From Neocallimastix lanati (nom. inval.) (lineage: Eukaryota; Neocallimastigomycota; Neocallimastigomycetes; Neocallimastigales; Neocallimastigaceae), in NCBI GenBank assembly GCA_016946835.1, contig JACVTC010000007.1:200001-264000 (forward strand): 64,000 nt of DNA, in the 5' to 3' direction. A model generated the notes under the pieces. It ran no database searches and was not told the DNA's origin. It saw nothing but the letters and a program-made list of their open reading frames with translations. Each line of letters starts with the position of its first letter. Position 1 is the stretch's first letter. Shown here piece after piece: positions 24,616 through 38,799 of this stretch. The position numbers and the translations under genes are program-made.

Positions 24616-26733
24616 CTAACAACTGTTGGAAATACCACACCAGTCATTGTTTTCAACACCCCATTTACCAGATTCATCGGTAAGATAGACATCACAGTTA
24701 TTACTGCTACAACATTTATAACCTTGGGAAGCAATAGAAGCTGGACATGTGGCAGTAGCTGAACTGGAGAGATTACATCCACACCATTGATCGTTTTCAA
24801 ATCCCCAAGTACCATCACCATCAGTGTAAACTACAGAACATCCACTACTACAACATTTGTAACCTTGACTTAAGATAGCAGCAGAACAAGAGGAAGCGTT
24901 GGAGGTTGGTTGATTACTACTAGTTTTTTGGCCACCAGTTTGTTGACTACCAGTTTGTTTTGTAACATCAATGGCAACTAATTTCCATTGTTGGTTACTG
25001 TTACCATTATTACCCCATTGTATAACATCAGCTCCATCAGAGGTAGATTCCTTTTCAACATCAAGGTTCTTACCACTGTTGACGTTTTTAATAGTAACAT
25101 AACCACCACCAACATTTTGAATATTCCAACGTTGGTTATTATGGCCATTATCACTCCAGATAATAACATCACCACCATCCTTCACTGAATTTTCACTGAC
25201 ATCAAGAGCCTTATTAGCATTAACATTCATAATTTTATAACCATTGCCTTCATCTGTGATGACCCATTGTTGACTAGTCTTTCCATTATCAGACCATTGA
25301 ATGACATCAGCTCCATTTGAAGTAGAATCACTAACAACAGCTAAAACTTTTCCACTGTTACGGTTAACAATCTTGTATTTACCACCAGTAGTTGGTTGAG
25401 TGTTACCATTGTTGTTGTTATTGTTATTGTTGTTACCAGTGTTTCCGGTGTTACTACCACCATCACCTCTAGTAATGTAGATACGATAACCAGAACTACC
25501 ATTAGTTCCATTAATATCAACTGTAATTTGTCCATTGCTAACATTATATTTCTTTTCTGAAATAGTATTTGGACCATTGGATGGTGTATCCTTGTTTTTC
25601 CAATCAATCTTTTCAACCTTAACATTAGCTGATGAACCAATGAAAGATGGAATATTCTTAATGACTGCTCTAATACTACCATCATTTGGACCACCGAAGA
25701 TGAAACTAACATATTGTTGATCAGCATCAACACATGCTGCTCCATCAACAAGTTTACTATTATCATTTGGTGGTGTAACATTAACCATATCTCCTGTCAT
25801 ATCACCATACCATTTATAGAAGTACCAACCTGCTCCCTTTTGATTGTCTGTAGCCATTAAACTACCTAAACGACCTGGGTGTGGAACAAACCACCAAGTA
25901 ATCATAGCAGTATCAACCTTGTAACGTTCAAACTTACCAATGAAACGTGCACTAGATCCTGGTTGTCCTTCTAATTCATGTTCCGCATCACAGTATTCAT
26001 TAATACTAATTGGAAGTTCCTTAATACCAAGAGAACGTTCTAAGTTACGGTATGCCTTTAAGTGACTAGAAACTCCTTCAATACCACTCAATTCATGCCA
26101 ACTAATAATATCTGGTAAACAGTTATTTTGTTTACAAAATTGTAAAAAGTCTTTCATCTTATTTTCTTGATACCAACTGTAACATGGTCCAATAATTTTT
26201 TCTCCTGGATCAGCTTGACGAATAACATCATATGTTTGTTTCCACATTTGATTAAAACTTCCATTAGAATCTTTCCAAGTACCATCTGGTTCATTCCAAA
26301 TTTCTAAACCATACCAATTGGTTAATCCTGACTTCTTTTTATCATTAATGAAAGATTTGACTTGGTTTAACCAACTTTGCATACCTGGCCAATTGTATGG
26401 CCATCCTGGTAACATATCGGGTAAATCAACTGACATTAAAGCTCCTGGTGATTCAGTTAAACGTCTAGCAACCTTAATAGCATCACCATATGGATGTTGA
26501 TTTCCATTACCACCTCTGGCTGGATTACGAAAAACGTATGGATGAAGTGGTGCAACGAAGGTCTTATAATCCATAGGAACATTTTCAATAAGACCATATA
26601 AAGAACCATTAGCACAGTGAGTAACACGACGAATCTTACTGGTACAATCCACTGTTAATTGACTGGCTGCATTAACTAAAGCAAATGGTGCTACCACACA
26701 AAGATAAGTAAAAATAGTAGATAATGACTTCAT
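24616..26733 (-). CDS. GH39-like glycoside hydrolase with CBM13 and two dockerins (copy B)
   Basis: 705-aa paralogue of the gene at 18187-20322, with the same order: signal peptide, GH39-like catalytic domain (E148 in IWNEPDG, E246 in INEYCD), linker, CBM13, two dockerins. In the first about 421 residues I count only five changes (D130N, R154K, L170V, I206L, V376I). The remaining about 250 aligned residues differ at roughly 34 places. The linker is an Asn run rather than GNTGNT repeats. CBM13 keeps all three QxW motifs, and both dockerins keep the Cys and Trp pattern, so the protein should be secreted, active and cellulosomal. Upstream and downstream flanks do not match copy A beyond a few bases, so the duplication is older than the catalytic identity suggests or has been homogenised. 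Confidence 0.85.
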   Translation of the reverse strand: MKSLSTIFTYLCVVAPFALVNAASQLTVDCTSKIRRVTHCANGSLYGLIENVPMDYKTFVAPLHPYVFRNPARGGNGNQHPYGDAIKVARRLTESPGALMSVDLPDMLPGWPYNWPGMQSWLNQVKSFINDKKKSGLTNWYGLEIWNEPDGTWKDSNGSFNQMWKQTYDVIRQADPGEKIIGPCYSWYQENKMKDFLQFCKQNNCLPDIISWHELSGIEGVSSHLKAYRNLERSLGIKELPISINEYCDAEHELEGQPGSSARFIGKFERYKVDTAMITWWFVPHPGRLGSLMATDNQKGAGWYFYKWYGDMTGDMVNVTPPNDNSKLVDGAACVDADQQYVSFIFGGPNDGSIRAVIKNIPSFIGSSANVKVEKIDWKNKDTPSNGPNTISEKKYNVSNGQITVDINGTNGSSGYRIYITRGDGGSNTGNTGNNNNNNNNNGNTQPTTGGKYKIVNRNSGKVLAVVSDSTSNGADVIQWSDNGKTSQQWVITDEGNGYKIMNVNANKALDVSENSVKDGGDVIIWSDNGHNNQRWNIQNVGGGYVTIKNVNSGKNLDVEKESTSDGADVIQWGNNGNSNQQWKLVAIDVTKQTGSQQTGGQKTSSNQPTSNASSCSAAILSQGYKCCSSGCSVVYTDGDGTWGFENDQWCGCNLSSSATATCPASIASQGYKCCSSNNCDVYLTDESGKWGVENNDWCGISNSC

Positions 26734-27657
26734 TTTTTTTTTTTTATTTATTTATTTGTTATTTTTTTGTTTTTTATTTTTTATTTTTATCTATTTGTTA
26801 TTTTATTTTTTATTTATTTTATTCTATTATAAATATTTTTAAACTTAATAAATGATATATAACTATTAAATTTATATTTATAATTATTTATATGCTTGTA
26901 TAAATAATTATAATTTTAATTTTTCTATTATTATCTTTACAAATTCAATTTGTAATTATTTTTTTTTTATTATTATTACGAATAATAAATTTATAATTCC
27001 AATAATATTTTTATTATTATTATTATTATTTTTTTTTTAATAAATATTTATTTTTTCCTTTATTAATAGTAAAAAATAAAATTGTTTGGAATAAAAAAAA
27101 AGTTAACGGAAAACATTTATCTTTTATATTAGAAAAAAAATAATGCAATAATAAAATAATTTTTACTTTTTTGTGAATAATTGTATTACCAATAATAAAA
27201 TTTAAAATAACCAATATAAAAAATTAATAAAAAAGAAATGGTGAATTATTATGATGATAAAACTATATTTATTAATGTTTTAATTTTTTTTTTTTTTTTT
27301 TTTTTGAAAAATAAAAAATATATATATAATATATAATATTTATGTGTAGTATTCATCATTACAATAATTCTTAAAATTAAAAATTATATATATATATATA
27401 TATTAATTTTGATATATATATATATATATTCACATATCATTATATCATTATATAAAAAAAAATAATAAATAATTTTTCAAATTAATATATTTTTAAATAA
27501 TTAAAAAGAATAATTAATACTTTTTTTTCTTTTTTTTTTTTTTTTTAATTTAAATTAATGGGATAATTTTTTTTTATAAAAAAAAAAAGATTAATATTAT
27601 ATGCTTTTAAAAATAAAATCAATATTGTTTTATATTTTTTATTGCTTAATTAATAAC

Positions 27658-27692
<35 letters not shown>

Positions 27693-27830
27693 AAAAATGT
27701 GTAATTATTATCAAAAAATAAAAATTATAGTAAATAAAAATAATAAATAAATAATGAGTTAAAAATTTAATTCTCAAAACTAAATAATAATAATAATAAT
27801 ATTTATAATAATAATAACATAAACATAACA

Positions 27831-27901
<71 letters not shown>

Positions 27902-28916
27902 AAATTAATTAAATAATACAAATAATAAAATTAAATTATCAATTATCAAATGGGAAAATATAATAAGAAAAATTAATATTAATAATTAAAATTCAAAATT
28001 ATATTTATAAAGATTAATTATTTATTTTATACTTATGTATAATATATATAAATTTTTATTAACAGATACCAATAAAATCTTCAGGAACGAGCTTTAGTAC
28101 ATCATTAAATAGAGTTTTTTGAAATTATTAAGTATATAAATATTTTTTAAATAATGATTTAATATTCAATATATTCACATTAAGTAAATTATTATTGACC
28201 GATAAAATAAAAAAAAATACATTTTATGTCAAAAATTATAAATTTTTTTATATAATTTTTAAAAAAAAAAAAAATTTTTTTTTCATTTATTTTTTATTTA
28301 TTTATTTATTTTCTGTTCTTTTTTTAAACATTTTTGTATACTTTTGTTAAATTTAATAAATAATTTGAAGATTTATTATAAAATATATATATGCAGATAT
28401 GAAAATTAAAATATTGTATTGTATTGCAATTATTGAGTCATTTTATAATTTTATGTTTAATTTTTAATATGAAAAAATTTATTTATGATATTAATATGAA
28501 AAAAATTTAATTATGATATTAATAATGTAATAGTTTAAAAAAAATAATAAAAGTTTATAAAAATCTATTAACAAATATAATAAAATGAATTAATATAATA
28601 AGGTTTTAATTTTTTTTTTTTAAAAAAAAGAATTATTTCTTTATAATTAACAATTGAGTCAACCTTAATAGTGATAATGGATATAATGATTTATCCCTCT
28701 TTTATAAATAATTATATTAACAATATATTTTTTTATATTTTTTTTATATTAAATTCGACATTTCATGATGAAAAAAAAAAAAAAAATAAAATAAAAATAA
28801 TAATAAAAAAATAATAAAAATAAAAATTTCCGTTATTTTTTAAAGTATATGTTATATTGAATGATCTTCTTTTATTTTTTATTATTATTTTTATTATTAT
28901 TTATTTATTCATTCAT

Positions 28917-28979
<63 letters not shown>

Positions 28980-31953
28980 TTAAATTATTAAATTAATTTA
29001 AAGTAACGTCCTTTAATCTAAATTAAAAATTAATAATAATATATATATATATATATATTTCTTAATCTAAATTAATAATAAAAAAATAAAAAAATAAAAA
29101 ATAAAAAAATTGCTTATTCCCATTTTATGACTAATGAAATAATACTTTTAATCATCAAAAAAAAAAAATAATAATAATACTAATTTAAATTTATATTGAA
29201 TTATTTTATTATTTTATAATTATTAAAATATATGTTTCATAGTAAATTTAATAATGAATGGGGAAAATTATAAAAAATTTTAAGGATAGGTAATAATTAT
29301 TTTATAAAATAACTTAAAAAAAAAAAAAAAAAGTTTCATGAAGTAGAGCAATGATATTTAAAAATAAGAAAATCAGTAATTTCAAGCTAAATCGAAATAT
29401 AATTTAAAAACAATGTTTAATATCTGTTAATTAATATAAAGTATAAACTAAATAACTTTTTTTAATTAAAATATAATTAAATACATTTAAAATGTATTTC
29501 TAGTATATTAAAATCTAACCAAATTTTTACTATTAAATACAAAATATTTAAAATAAAATAAAATAAAATAAAATTAACATTAAAAATTAAAATAAAAATT
29601 GAAATTAAAAAAATAATATTAAAAATGTTACCAAGTATGATAATATATATTTAAAACATTTTAATTTTCCTTTTTTTTTCTTATTTATTTATTTATTCTA
29701 TTTTTCAAAATATTTTATATATAATTAAATAATAATAATAATTTTTTATAATTCTTAATATTCTTATTTTTTTTTTTTTTCAACCATCACCTAAAAATTC
29801 ATTTAAATCACAAATTAAATTTGTTAAATATTTTCAAGTGTTATTGTAACAATGAAATTTAATTCTCTTTCCTTTTTTTTTTTTTTTTTTTTAATTAATA
29901 TATTAAAAACCATACGTTTACTTTTTGGTCCAAGTTATCTTTTAAAAAAAATTTCATTTAAACTTATTTCTTCAAGAAATAAGCTTATAGTAAAACTTTA
30001 AAATTATTTGAATCTGTTAAAGTAACTATTAGATTTTTTTTCTTTATTTCATGTTTCTTATTAAATGTATTTTTTATTTCTTCTATACATTAAGATGATT
30101 AATAAAAAAATTTTTTTCTTTACAAATAAAATAGAATTATATTAAAATATTAATTAAAAAAAATTAAAATATTTAAAATTTATATTTACAAGAAATAATA
30201 ATGATAATGATGATAATGATGATGATAAATAAATTATTTTAATATATAATTATAAAAAAAAGTATTTAATTCACCATTTATACATTATTTTTAATAAAAA
30301 TAAAAATAAAAAAAACAATTGATACATAAAACAAATCAAATTAAATTTAAATTTATAAAATAAATTTGTATTTTTTCCAAATATTATTTAATATGAATAA
30401 TTCTCCTTAATTTTTTATTTTAACATATTTTTTTTTCCGTTAATAATTTAAAACTTCAAATAATATTAATTTATTAATAAAAAAAAATAAAAATAATAAT
30501 AAAAAGGCTTTTAAATGAAAATTGTATTATAGATTATTTATATTCTGTTTCAATGATGAATAACTTTTTTTTCGGGGTTTAATTTAATAATTCTCACCAA
30601 CGTGATAATATCAATGTATTTATATAAAAATCTAAATATATATATATATATATATATCCTTAAATAATTAAAGAAGAAATCTATTTTTATTTTTATTTTT
30701 TTTTTATTTTTGAATTTTAAATATTAAAGTATTTGTATATGTCATAATAATAATAATAGTAATAATAGTAATAATAAAATTTTATTAAAGTTGAAAAAAA
30801 AATTTTTTTTTTATTTAATTTTATATAAAAAAATATTAATTTATTTTGACTAATTTTTTTTCTTTTAAATAATTATGTTATTATTATTCCATTTAATAAT
30901 TTACATAATCAATTAAAAATATACAGAGTTATATGTATATACATAGCAATTAAACATAATAGTTTATATTAAAAAAATATTATTATAAATAAAATTAATA
31001 GTAATAAAATAATAAAATAAGATAAGATTAAAAATTATTGCTAATTTCATAATGTCATAATTTTTTATATTTAATAATATTAAATAAATAAAAAAATAAA
31101 AATAAAATAAAATAAAATAAAAAAAAAAAAAATAAAAAAAAAAAAAAAAGATCCGAAATATAATAAATAATTACCAAAACTAAGGAAAAAAAAAAATATA
31201 AAATATAAAATATAAAATAAAATATATATATATAATTAAATTTAATTTATATATAATATTATTGAAAATGAATAATAATAATAATAATTAATTTTTCTTT
31301 TTTTTTTTAAAAAAAAAAAGACTTTATATATAATAATACAAATAATATATAATATAAAATTAAAATTTAAATTTTATATATATAAATATTAAATTAATTA
31401 AAAATATATTAGATACAATTTAAATATATATTAAAGTATATCTTAATATATTATAAAGATATAAAAATTATTAATTCTTAAAAGTTACACAATTTTCAAG
31501 TTACACAAAATAAGTAAATTAAAAAAATAAAATAAAAAAAATGAAATAATAGTAAATGGATTGAAATAGAATGTATTTGTTATTAATATTATAATTAATT
31601 TTTTTTTTTTTTATGTTAATTAAAAAATATATAAAAGAATTGAAATACCTTTATTTTTTTATTTTTTTTTTTTTTTGTTAATCTTTTTTATAAAATTAAA
31701 GTTTTTTTTTTTTTATTATTTATAATATATATATATTTAAAAATTAATAAATATAAAAAAAAAAATACTTTAATTTTTTTTTTTGAATAAATATTTATAA
31801 ATTATTAAATAATTAATAATAATAATAAAAAAATATTGAAACAAAATAAAAAATATTATTTATTATATTATTTATTTGATTTGAAAAAAAAAAATTAATA
31901 TTGAATTATTAATTTTTATAAAATAAAAATATATATATATAATATATATAAAA
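26734..31953. other. 5.2 kb of AT-rich intergenic DNA between divergent genes
   Basis: It separates the minus-strand GH39-like copy B from the plus-strand pectate lyase, so it must hold both promoters, though no defined element is visible. It contains (ATT)n at about 27832-27900, (TTTA)n at about 28905-28982 and a perfect 10-bp stem CTTATTTCTT/AAGAAATAAG near 29965-29985. No coding sequence is supported; small open frames here are AT noise. Confidence 0.6.
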
Positions 31954-34569
31954 ATGATAAATATTAAAAAAAAATTAATGACTATATTTTTAGTAGTCAC
32001 CTTTGGTTCTGCTTTTTTAAGCTTAATCAAAATTCCTGTAGCTTTAGCAGCTGTATCCTATCCAATTCAAAAATTCCGTTTAGCTATTTATAATACAAAT
32101 CAAAATATTAATGCATCAGGAAATAATCTTGTAGCAGCCACTCAAAATGGTAATGCTGTTGAAAAATGGTCAGTTAATTATATTAGTTCAGGTATTTTTG
32201 AAATCGTCAATTCTTCTTCCGGCAGAGTTCTTACTGCAAATAATAGTAATGTTGCTCTTGAAGCTGGACATCACAATTCTAATCAACATTGGAAAATTGA
32301 AGGTGTTCAAAAAGATTATGATGGTTATTATCTTTATTATAAGATTACCAGTCATGCTGATTCTTCAAAATCGCTTACCTACGTCAATGGCAGAGGCTTC
32401 AGTCTCTCAACCTATTCCGGTAATAATTATCAAAAATTTAAAATTAATCTTGATGGTTTAGAAGGTTTCGCTGCCAATTGTAAAACAAATTCAGGTGAAA
32501 AAGCAGGTACTATTGGTGGTCTTTTAGGTGAAACTGTATTTGTTTCTACCGCTAACCAACTAGAAGCGGAACTTAAAACAACTGTTCCAAAAACAATTGT
32601 TATCACCGCTGATATTGATATGAGAAGTAAATCTCATACTCGTATTCGTGATAACAAAACACTAGTTGGTTCTTTCTCTAAACATACTATCTATGATTCT
32701 ATGTTCCGTACCAATAATGAATATGGTCATGCCGGAGATGAACCAAGTGATAATATTGTTTTTCGTAATTTAGATTTACAAGCTAAGAATGTAAAAGATA
32801 GAATTCTTATTAATATTTGGTCTTCTCGTCAAATATGGATTGATCATATCAACTTTAATAGTCAACTTTCTTACGATAGACGTGGTAATGGTCAAGATGA
32901 AGTCGGTAAATTTATTTGGATTAATACGCCCTATGAAAGTTACATGGATAAGAAGGATAGAAATAGAAGTCCAGATTACATTACAATTTCTTACTGTAAA
33001 CTTTCCAATAGATATTGGACTGTGGCCTATGGAACTCAAAATACAGAAACCTCAAGAGATAGAACTACCCTCTTATATAATTGGTGGAATCAAAATGTTA
33101 GAAGATGTCCACAACTTGGTAATGGTTCAGCTCACGTCTACAATAACTATTACACTGCTTATGGTGCTAATAGTAATGGTTCTGCCACTACTGGTATTAT
33201 TGGTGGTGATGGATCCAACACCGTTTCTCAAAATAATCGTTTCCAAGGCTATAGTAAAGGTCAAGCTATAGTGGTTAGTAATAACGATCCAAGTCGTGAT
33301 GATAACTCCTACTTGGCCACCGATGTCAACGGTACTCCTTCAAAGTTTGGCTACTCTCCAAAAACCAGATCTTCATGGAATCCAAATCAATCCAACTATG
33401 GTTATGAGCTATTAGATGCCTACAATAGTAAAGGAACAGATACCAAGAGTTTCTGTACCAAATATGCGGGTTGTTTCAATAATGAAAATAGTATCAAATA
33501 CATCACGGATAGTGATTTTTCAAATTGGATCACCACAAGATATGAAAGTCCATTCCTCTCAAAGATAAATGGTTCATCAGGTGGTAGTTCCAGTGGTGGT
33601 AGTTCCAGTGGTGGCAACTCTAGTGGTGGTAAGTCTGATTCAAATAATAGTAAAACTGCTTTATTAAATGATGGTTCAACCTATATGATTAAGAACGCAA
33701 GAAGTAACCTCTATATTGATATTGACGGAGCTAAGGCTGCTAATGGTGCTAATGCTCAACAATGGGGTGCTAATGGCGCTGGAAGTCAAAATACTTTCAA
33801 ATTAATTTCTGCTGGAGATGGTTACTACTATATTGTTTCTGCAGTGGGTGATGGTGGTTCCTTCGTTCTCGATGTATCAGGGGCTAAGAATACCAATGGT
33901 GCCAATATTCTCATTTATAAATTTAATGGAAAGGACAACCAAAAATTCATGTTTTCAAAGAATGCCAATGGCACCTATAGAATTCTTACCAAAATTTCTG
34001 GAGGTCGATCTGCGATTGAAATTGAAAATGGTTCTACTTCTTCTGGTGCTAATGTTCAACAATGGACTCTTAATGGTGGATCAAATCAAGATTGGTATTT
34101 AGAACCAGTAGTCAATCCAGGTTGCAGCATGGATACCGGTCTCACCTACACTTTCCAAAATGCAAACTCCGGTATGGTCATGGATATTGTTAGTGGTCGT
34201 ATGGAAGATAATACGAATGTTCAACAATGGGGTAATAGTGGAGTCAGTAGTCAAAAGTGGACGCTTCAATCCTTTGGAAGTGGTAATTACTACTTCATCA
34301 GAAGTGCCAGCGATAGGAATTATGCCCTTAGAGCAGAAGGAAGTGGAAATGGAGCTAATATTGATATTCGAACCTTTTCTAATAAAGACAGTTCCATGTT
34401 ATTTAGATTCTCAAAAAATCCAGATGGTACCTATTATATTATTACTCATGCCTCAAGAGATAACGCCTACGTTGAAGTTGCTAATGCTAGTCGATCTAGT
34501 GGTGCTAATGTTCAACAGTGGACTCCAACCAATCATAATACCCAACAATGGAAAATTATTACTGAATAA
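31954..34569 (+). CDS. PL1 pectate lyase with N-terminal and two C-terminal ricin-type lectin domains
   Basis: 871-aa intronless gene. The N-terminus has a Lys-rich start and hydrophobic stretch (MINIKKKLMTIFLVVTFGSA; cleavage near residue 33), a secretory signal. Residues about 36-166 form a divergent ricin-type lectin domain (NQHWKIEG). Residues about 170-540 form a right-handed beta-helix of the PL1 family, with the WIDH motif at 295-298, DRTTLLYNWWNQNVRRCPQL around 369-388 (R384 likely catalytic) and HVYNNYY. It would cleave polygalacturonate by beta-elimination. A GGSSSGG linker (543-560) joins two more trefoil domains (about 567-717 and 725-870) with VQQW, NQDW, SQKW and TQQW motifs, probably CBM13. 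No dockerin is present, unlike the other wall enzymes here, so it should be free or lectin-anchored. The domain order resembles Gram-positive bacterial pectate lyases, suggesting horizontal transfer. Confidence 0.88.
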   Translation: MINIKKKLMTIFLVVTFGSAFLSLIKIPVALAAVSYPIQKFRLAIYNTNQNINASGNNLVAATQNGNAVEKWSVNYISSGIFEIVNSSSGRVLTANNSNVALEAGHHNSNQHWKIEGVQKDYDGYYLYYKITSHADSSKSLTYVNGRGFSLSTYSGNNYQKFKINLDGLEGFAANCKTNSGEKAGTIGGLLGETVFVSTANQLEAELKTTVPKTIVITADIDMRSKSHTRIRDNKTLVGSFSKHTIYDSMFRTNNEYGHAGDEPSDNIVFRNLDLQAKNVKDRILINIWSSRQIWIDHINFNSQLSYDRRGNGQDEVGKFIWINTPYESYMDKKDRNRSPDYITISYCKLSNRYWTVAYGTQNTETSRDRTTLLYNWWNQNVRRCPQLGNGSAHVYNNYYTAYGANSNGSATTGIIGGDGSNTVSQNNRFQGYSKGQAIVVSNNDPSRDDNSYLATDVNGTPSKFGYSPKTRSSWNPNQSNYGYELLDAYNSKGTDTKSFCTKYAGCFNNENSIKYITDSDFSNWITTRYESPFLSKINGSSGGSSSGGSSSGGNSSGGKSDSNNSKTALLNDGSTYMIKNARSNLYIDIDGAKAANGANAQQWGANGAGSQNTFKLISAGDGYYYIVSAVGDGGSFVLDVSGAKNTNGANILIYKFNGKDNQKFMFSKNANGTYRILTKISGGRSAIEIENGSTSSGANVQQWTLNGGSNQDWYLEPVVNPGCSMDTGLTYTFQNANSGMVMDIVSGRMEDNTNVQQWGNSGVSSQKWTLQSFGSGNYYFIRSASDRNYALRAEGSGNGANIDIRTFSNKDSSMLFRFSKNPDGTYYIITHASRDNAYVEVANASRSSGANVQQWTPTNHNTQQWKIITE

Positions 34570-36501
<1,932 letters not shown>

Positions 36502-38799
36502 TTATTTCATTAAAAAGTTTGGAGCCTTTCCAGGTGTAAGAATTCCATCCTTTTGTTTATTCACTGTTTCCCAATCATAACCAAGAATACCTTCGGTATC
36601 ACCTGAATTTGGATTTAGGCACCAGAAAGTCCAATGAACACCATTCTTATTCATATAAGAAATAAGGTTTTGTAACCATTTTACATCAGTTTTATCCTTT
36701 AAGAGAGAACCAAATTCACTAATAAGTACTGGTGCAATATTTTGTTTTGCAATGTAACCCCATTTATCATCCCAAATAGATGGCATATTGTCTGGGAAGT
36801 TAGATACCTTAAACCAATCTTGTAAATGAACATTCTTATCATAATCATGTGCAGAATAAACAAGCTTGTTCTTCTTATTTAATCTAACAGGGTATTGCTT
36901 AACACCCTTTAACATACCTCCCCACCAGTAGGATTCACCCTTTTGCCAACCTTCTTCACCATAATGATCATTACCTTCAACAATAATAAGCCAATCGGGA
37001 TTCACTTCATGAATGGCATTACCACATCTTTCAGCAGCAAGTCTCCAATCACGCTTAGTTTCTCCACAACCCCAACAAGCAGTACCATGGGGTTCATTAT
37101 GAATATCAGCACCGATAACTGTTGGATTACCCTTGTAACGCTTAGCAAGGAATTTCCAATCTTCAATCCATTTCTTTTCATCCACTTTAGAAATATACCA
37201 AAGTTCACTTTGACCAGCTGCAGTTGGTCTATGACGATCAAGGTAAACCTTTAAACCTGCCTTACCAGCAGCATTAATAACGGCATCCATAACTTCTAAT
37301 GGTGTAAGATTAGCAAGATCCGGATTTTCCATAGCATTAATAGATTTAGTTCTGGCACCTGAGAGAAGCATTTCATTAGTCCATGGGTAACGAATATGAT
37401 TATAGCCATTATCCTTAATAACCTTAATGAAGTGAGCTAACGATTTTGACCATAAACCATGTGGAGAAAGATTATCAGTTTCTCCTCCGAACCATGAAAT
37501 ACCAGCTAATTTAACATTACGACCTTTCTGGTCTACAATATTTCTACCCTTAGTAGATAAGAAACCTGGTAATACCTTATCATTTCCTGGAGTCCAACCT
37601 GGCATTGATTTAGATGGTCCAGAAGAAGTATTAGAAGTATTTGAGTTATTGTTTTTAGCTGCGGTTTTTACTTTAGCAGTCGTCTTTTTAACTACTGAAT
37701 TCTTTTTAGTGGTTGTAGCTTTCTTTGAATTTTTAGCTTTAGTAGTAGTTTTTTTGGTCTTACATTTACTTTCGATGATACCACACCATTGATTATTTTC
37801 AACACCCCATCTTCTTGAACCATCAGTATAAACAGGTTGACAACTATTACAACATTTATAACCTTGTGAAGCGGCCCAACACTATACATGAATTATTAAT
37901 TATTAAAATTACAATAATAGTATAATAAAATAAAATAAAAATAAAATAAAATAAAATAAAATAAAATAAAATAAAATAATATAAAATAAAATAAAATAAA
38001 ATAAATATTAATATAAATATAAATATACATATCATATTTCAGATTTTGAATTTTGAATTTTGGATTTTATAAAATTATATCAATTACATTTTAAATATAT
38101 AAATAGTTTTAAATTTATATTATAAGAAGTAAAATAAATATATATATATATATATAAGACAAAATATTTACTGTATTACTAGCATTTGAAGTATTTGATT
38201 GAACAATACCACACCATTGATTGTTTTCAATACCCCATTTACCCTTACTATCTGTAAGAACAACTGCGGTACCAGCTTTACAACACTTATAACCTTCAGA
38301 GGCAGCCCAACACTTATATAAATAAATTAATAAAAAAAAAGAATTTATATATAATATTAGTAAAATTATTTTAATAATTATATTTATAAAACTAATTATA
38401 ATATTAATTATAAAGATGTATTACGTTTTTATTAGTTGTGGTACTGCTAAAATTTAATAAAAATTAAAATTTAAAAAATAAATATAAAAAAAATTAATAT
38501 ATAAATATCAAAAAATAATATACATATACATATTTTGAATTATCCATTAATTTATAAAAAAAAAAAAAAAAATTCTAAAACAATATTTAATTGTTTATAA
38601 TTTATAAATTTACTTACCAAGAAGTATCAATACCACACCATTGATTATTTTCTACACCCCATTTACCGGTGCTATCATTTAAATAGATCGTACAACTTTT
38701 ACAACATTTATATCCTAATTTAGTAGCATGTGAACAGCTACCCAATGCTTTTCCAATGAAAGAAATTAATGCTATCGAAATTATTTTGTTATATACCAT
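36502..38799 (-). CDS. GH5 subfamily 1 endoglucanase with three N-terminal dockerins (four exons)
   Basis: Exons: 38799-38618 (donor GTAAGT), 38446-38425 (22 nt, acceptor TTTTAG, donor GTAATA), 38312-38172 (acceptor ATAAG, donor GTAAAT) and 37881-36502 (acceptor GTATAG). Lengths sum to 575 codons including stop, with phases 2, 0, 0, giving 574 aa. Signal peptide about 1-20. Dockerins lie at about 22-57, 69-105 and 116-151 ([16 protein letters not shown]). A Lys/Thr linker (about 152-205) leads to the catalytic domain from about 208. It has LDRHRP, GQSELWY, a HNEPHG motif with E378 as acid/base and SEFGS with E504 as nucleophile, as in the bacterial E1-type GH5_1 endo-1,4-glucanases. It would cut internal bonds of cellulose on the cellulosome. 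Starting at M208 would lose the signal and dockerins, so the spliced model is preferred. The last intron holds an AAAAT repeat. Confidence 0.85.

Noticed and set aside
38614-38799. A stand-alone 61-residue single-dockerin protein
   Set aside because: A strong GTAAGT donor precedes the stop, and phases through three more exons join it to the GH5 catalytic domain.
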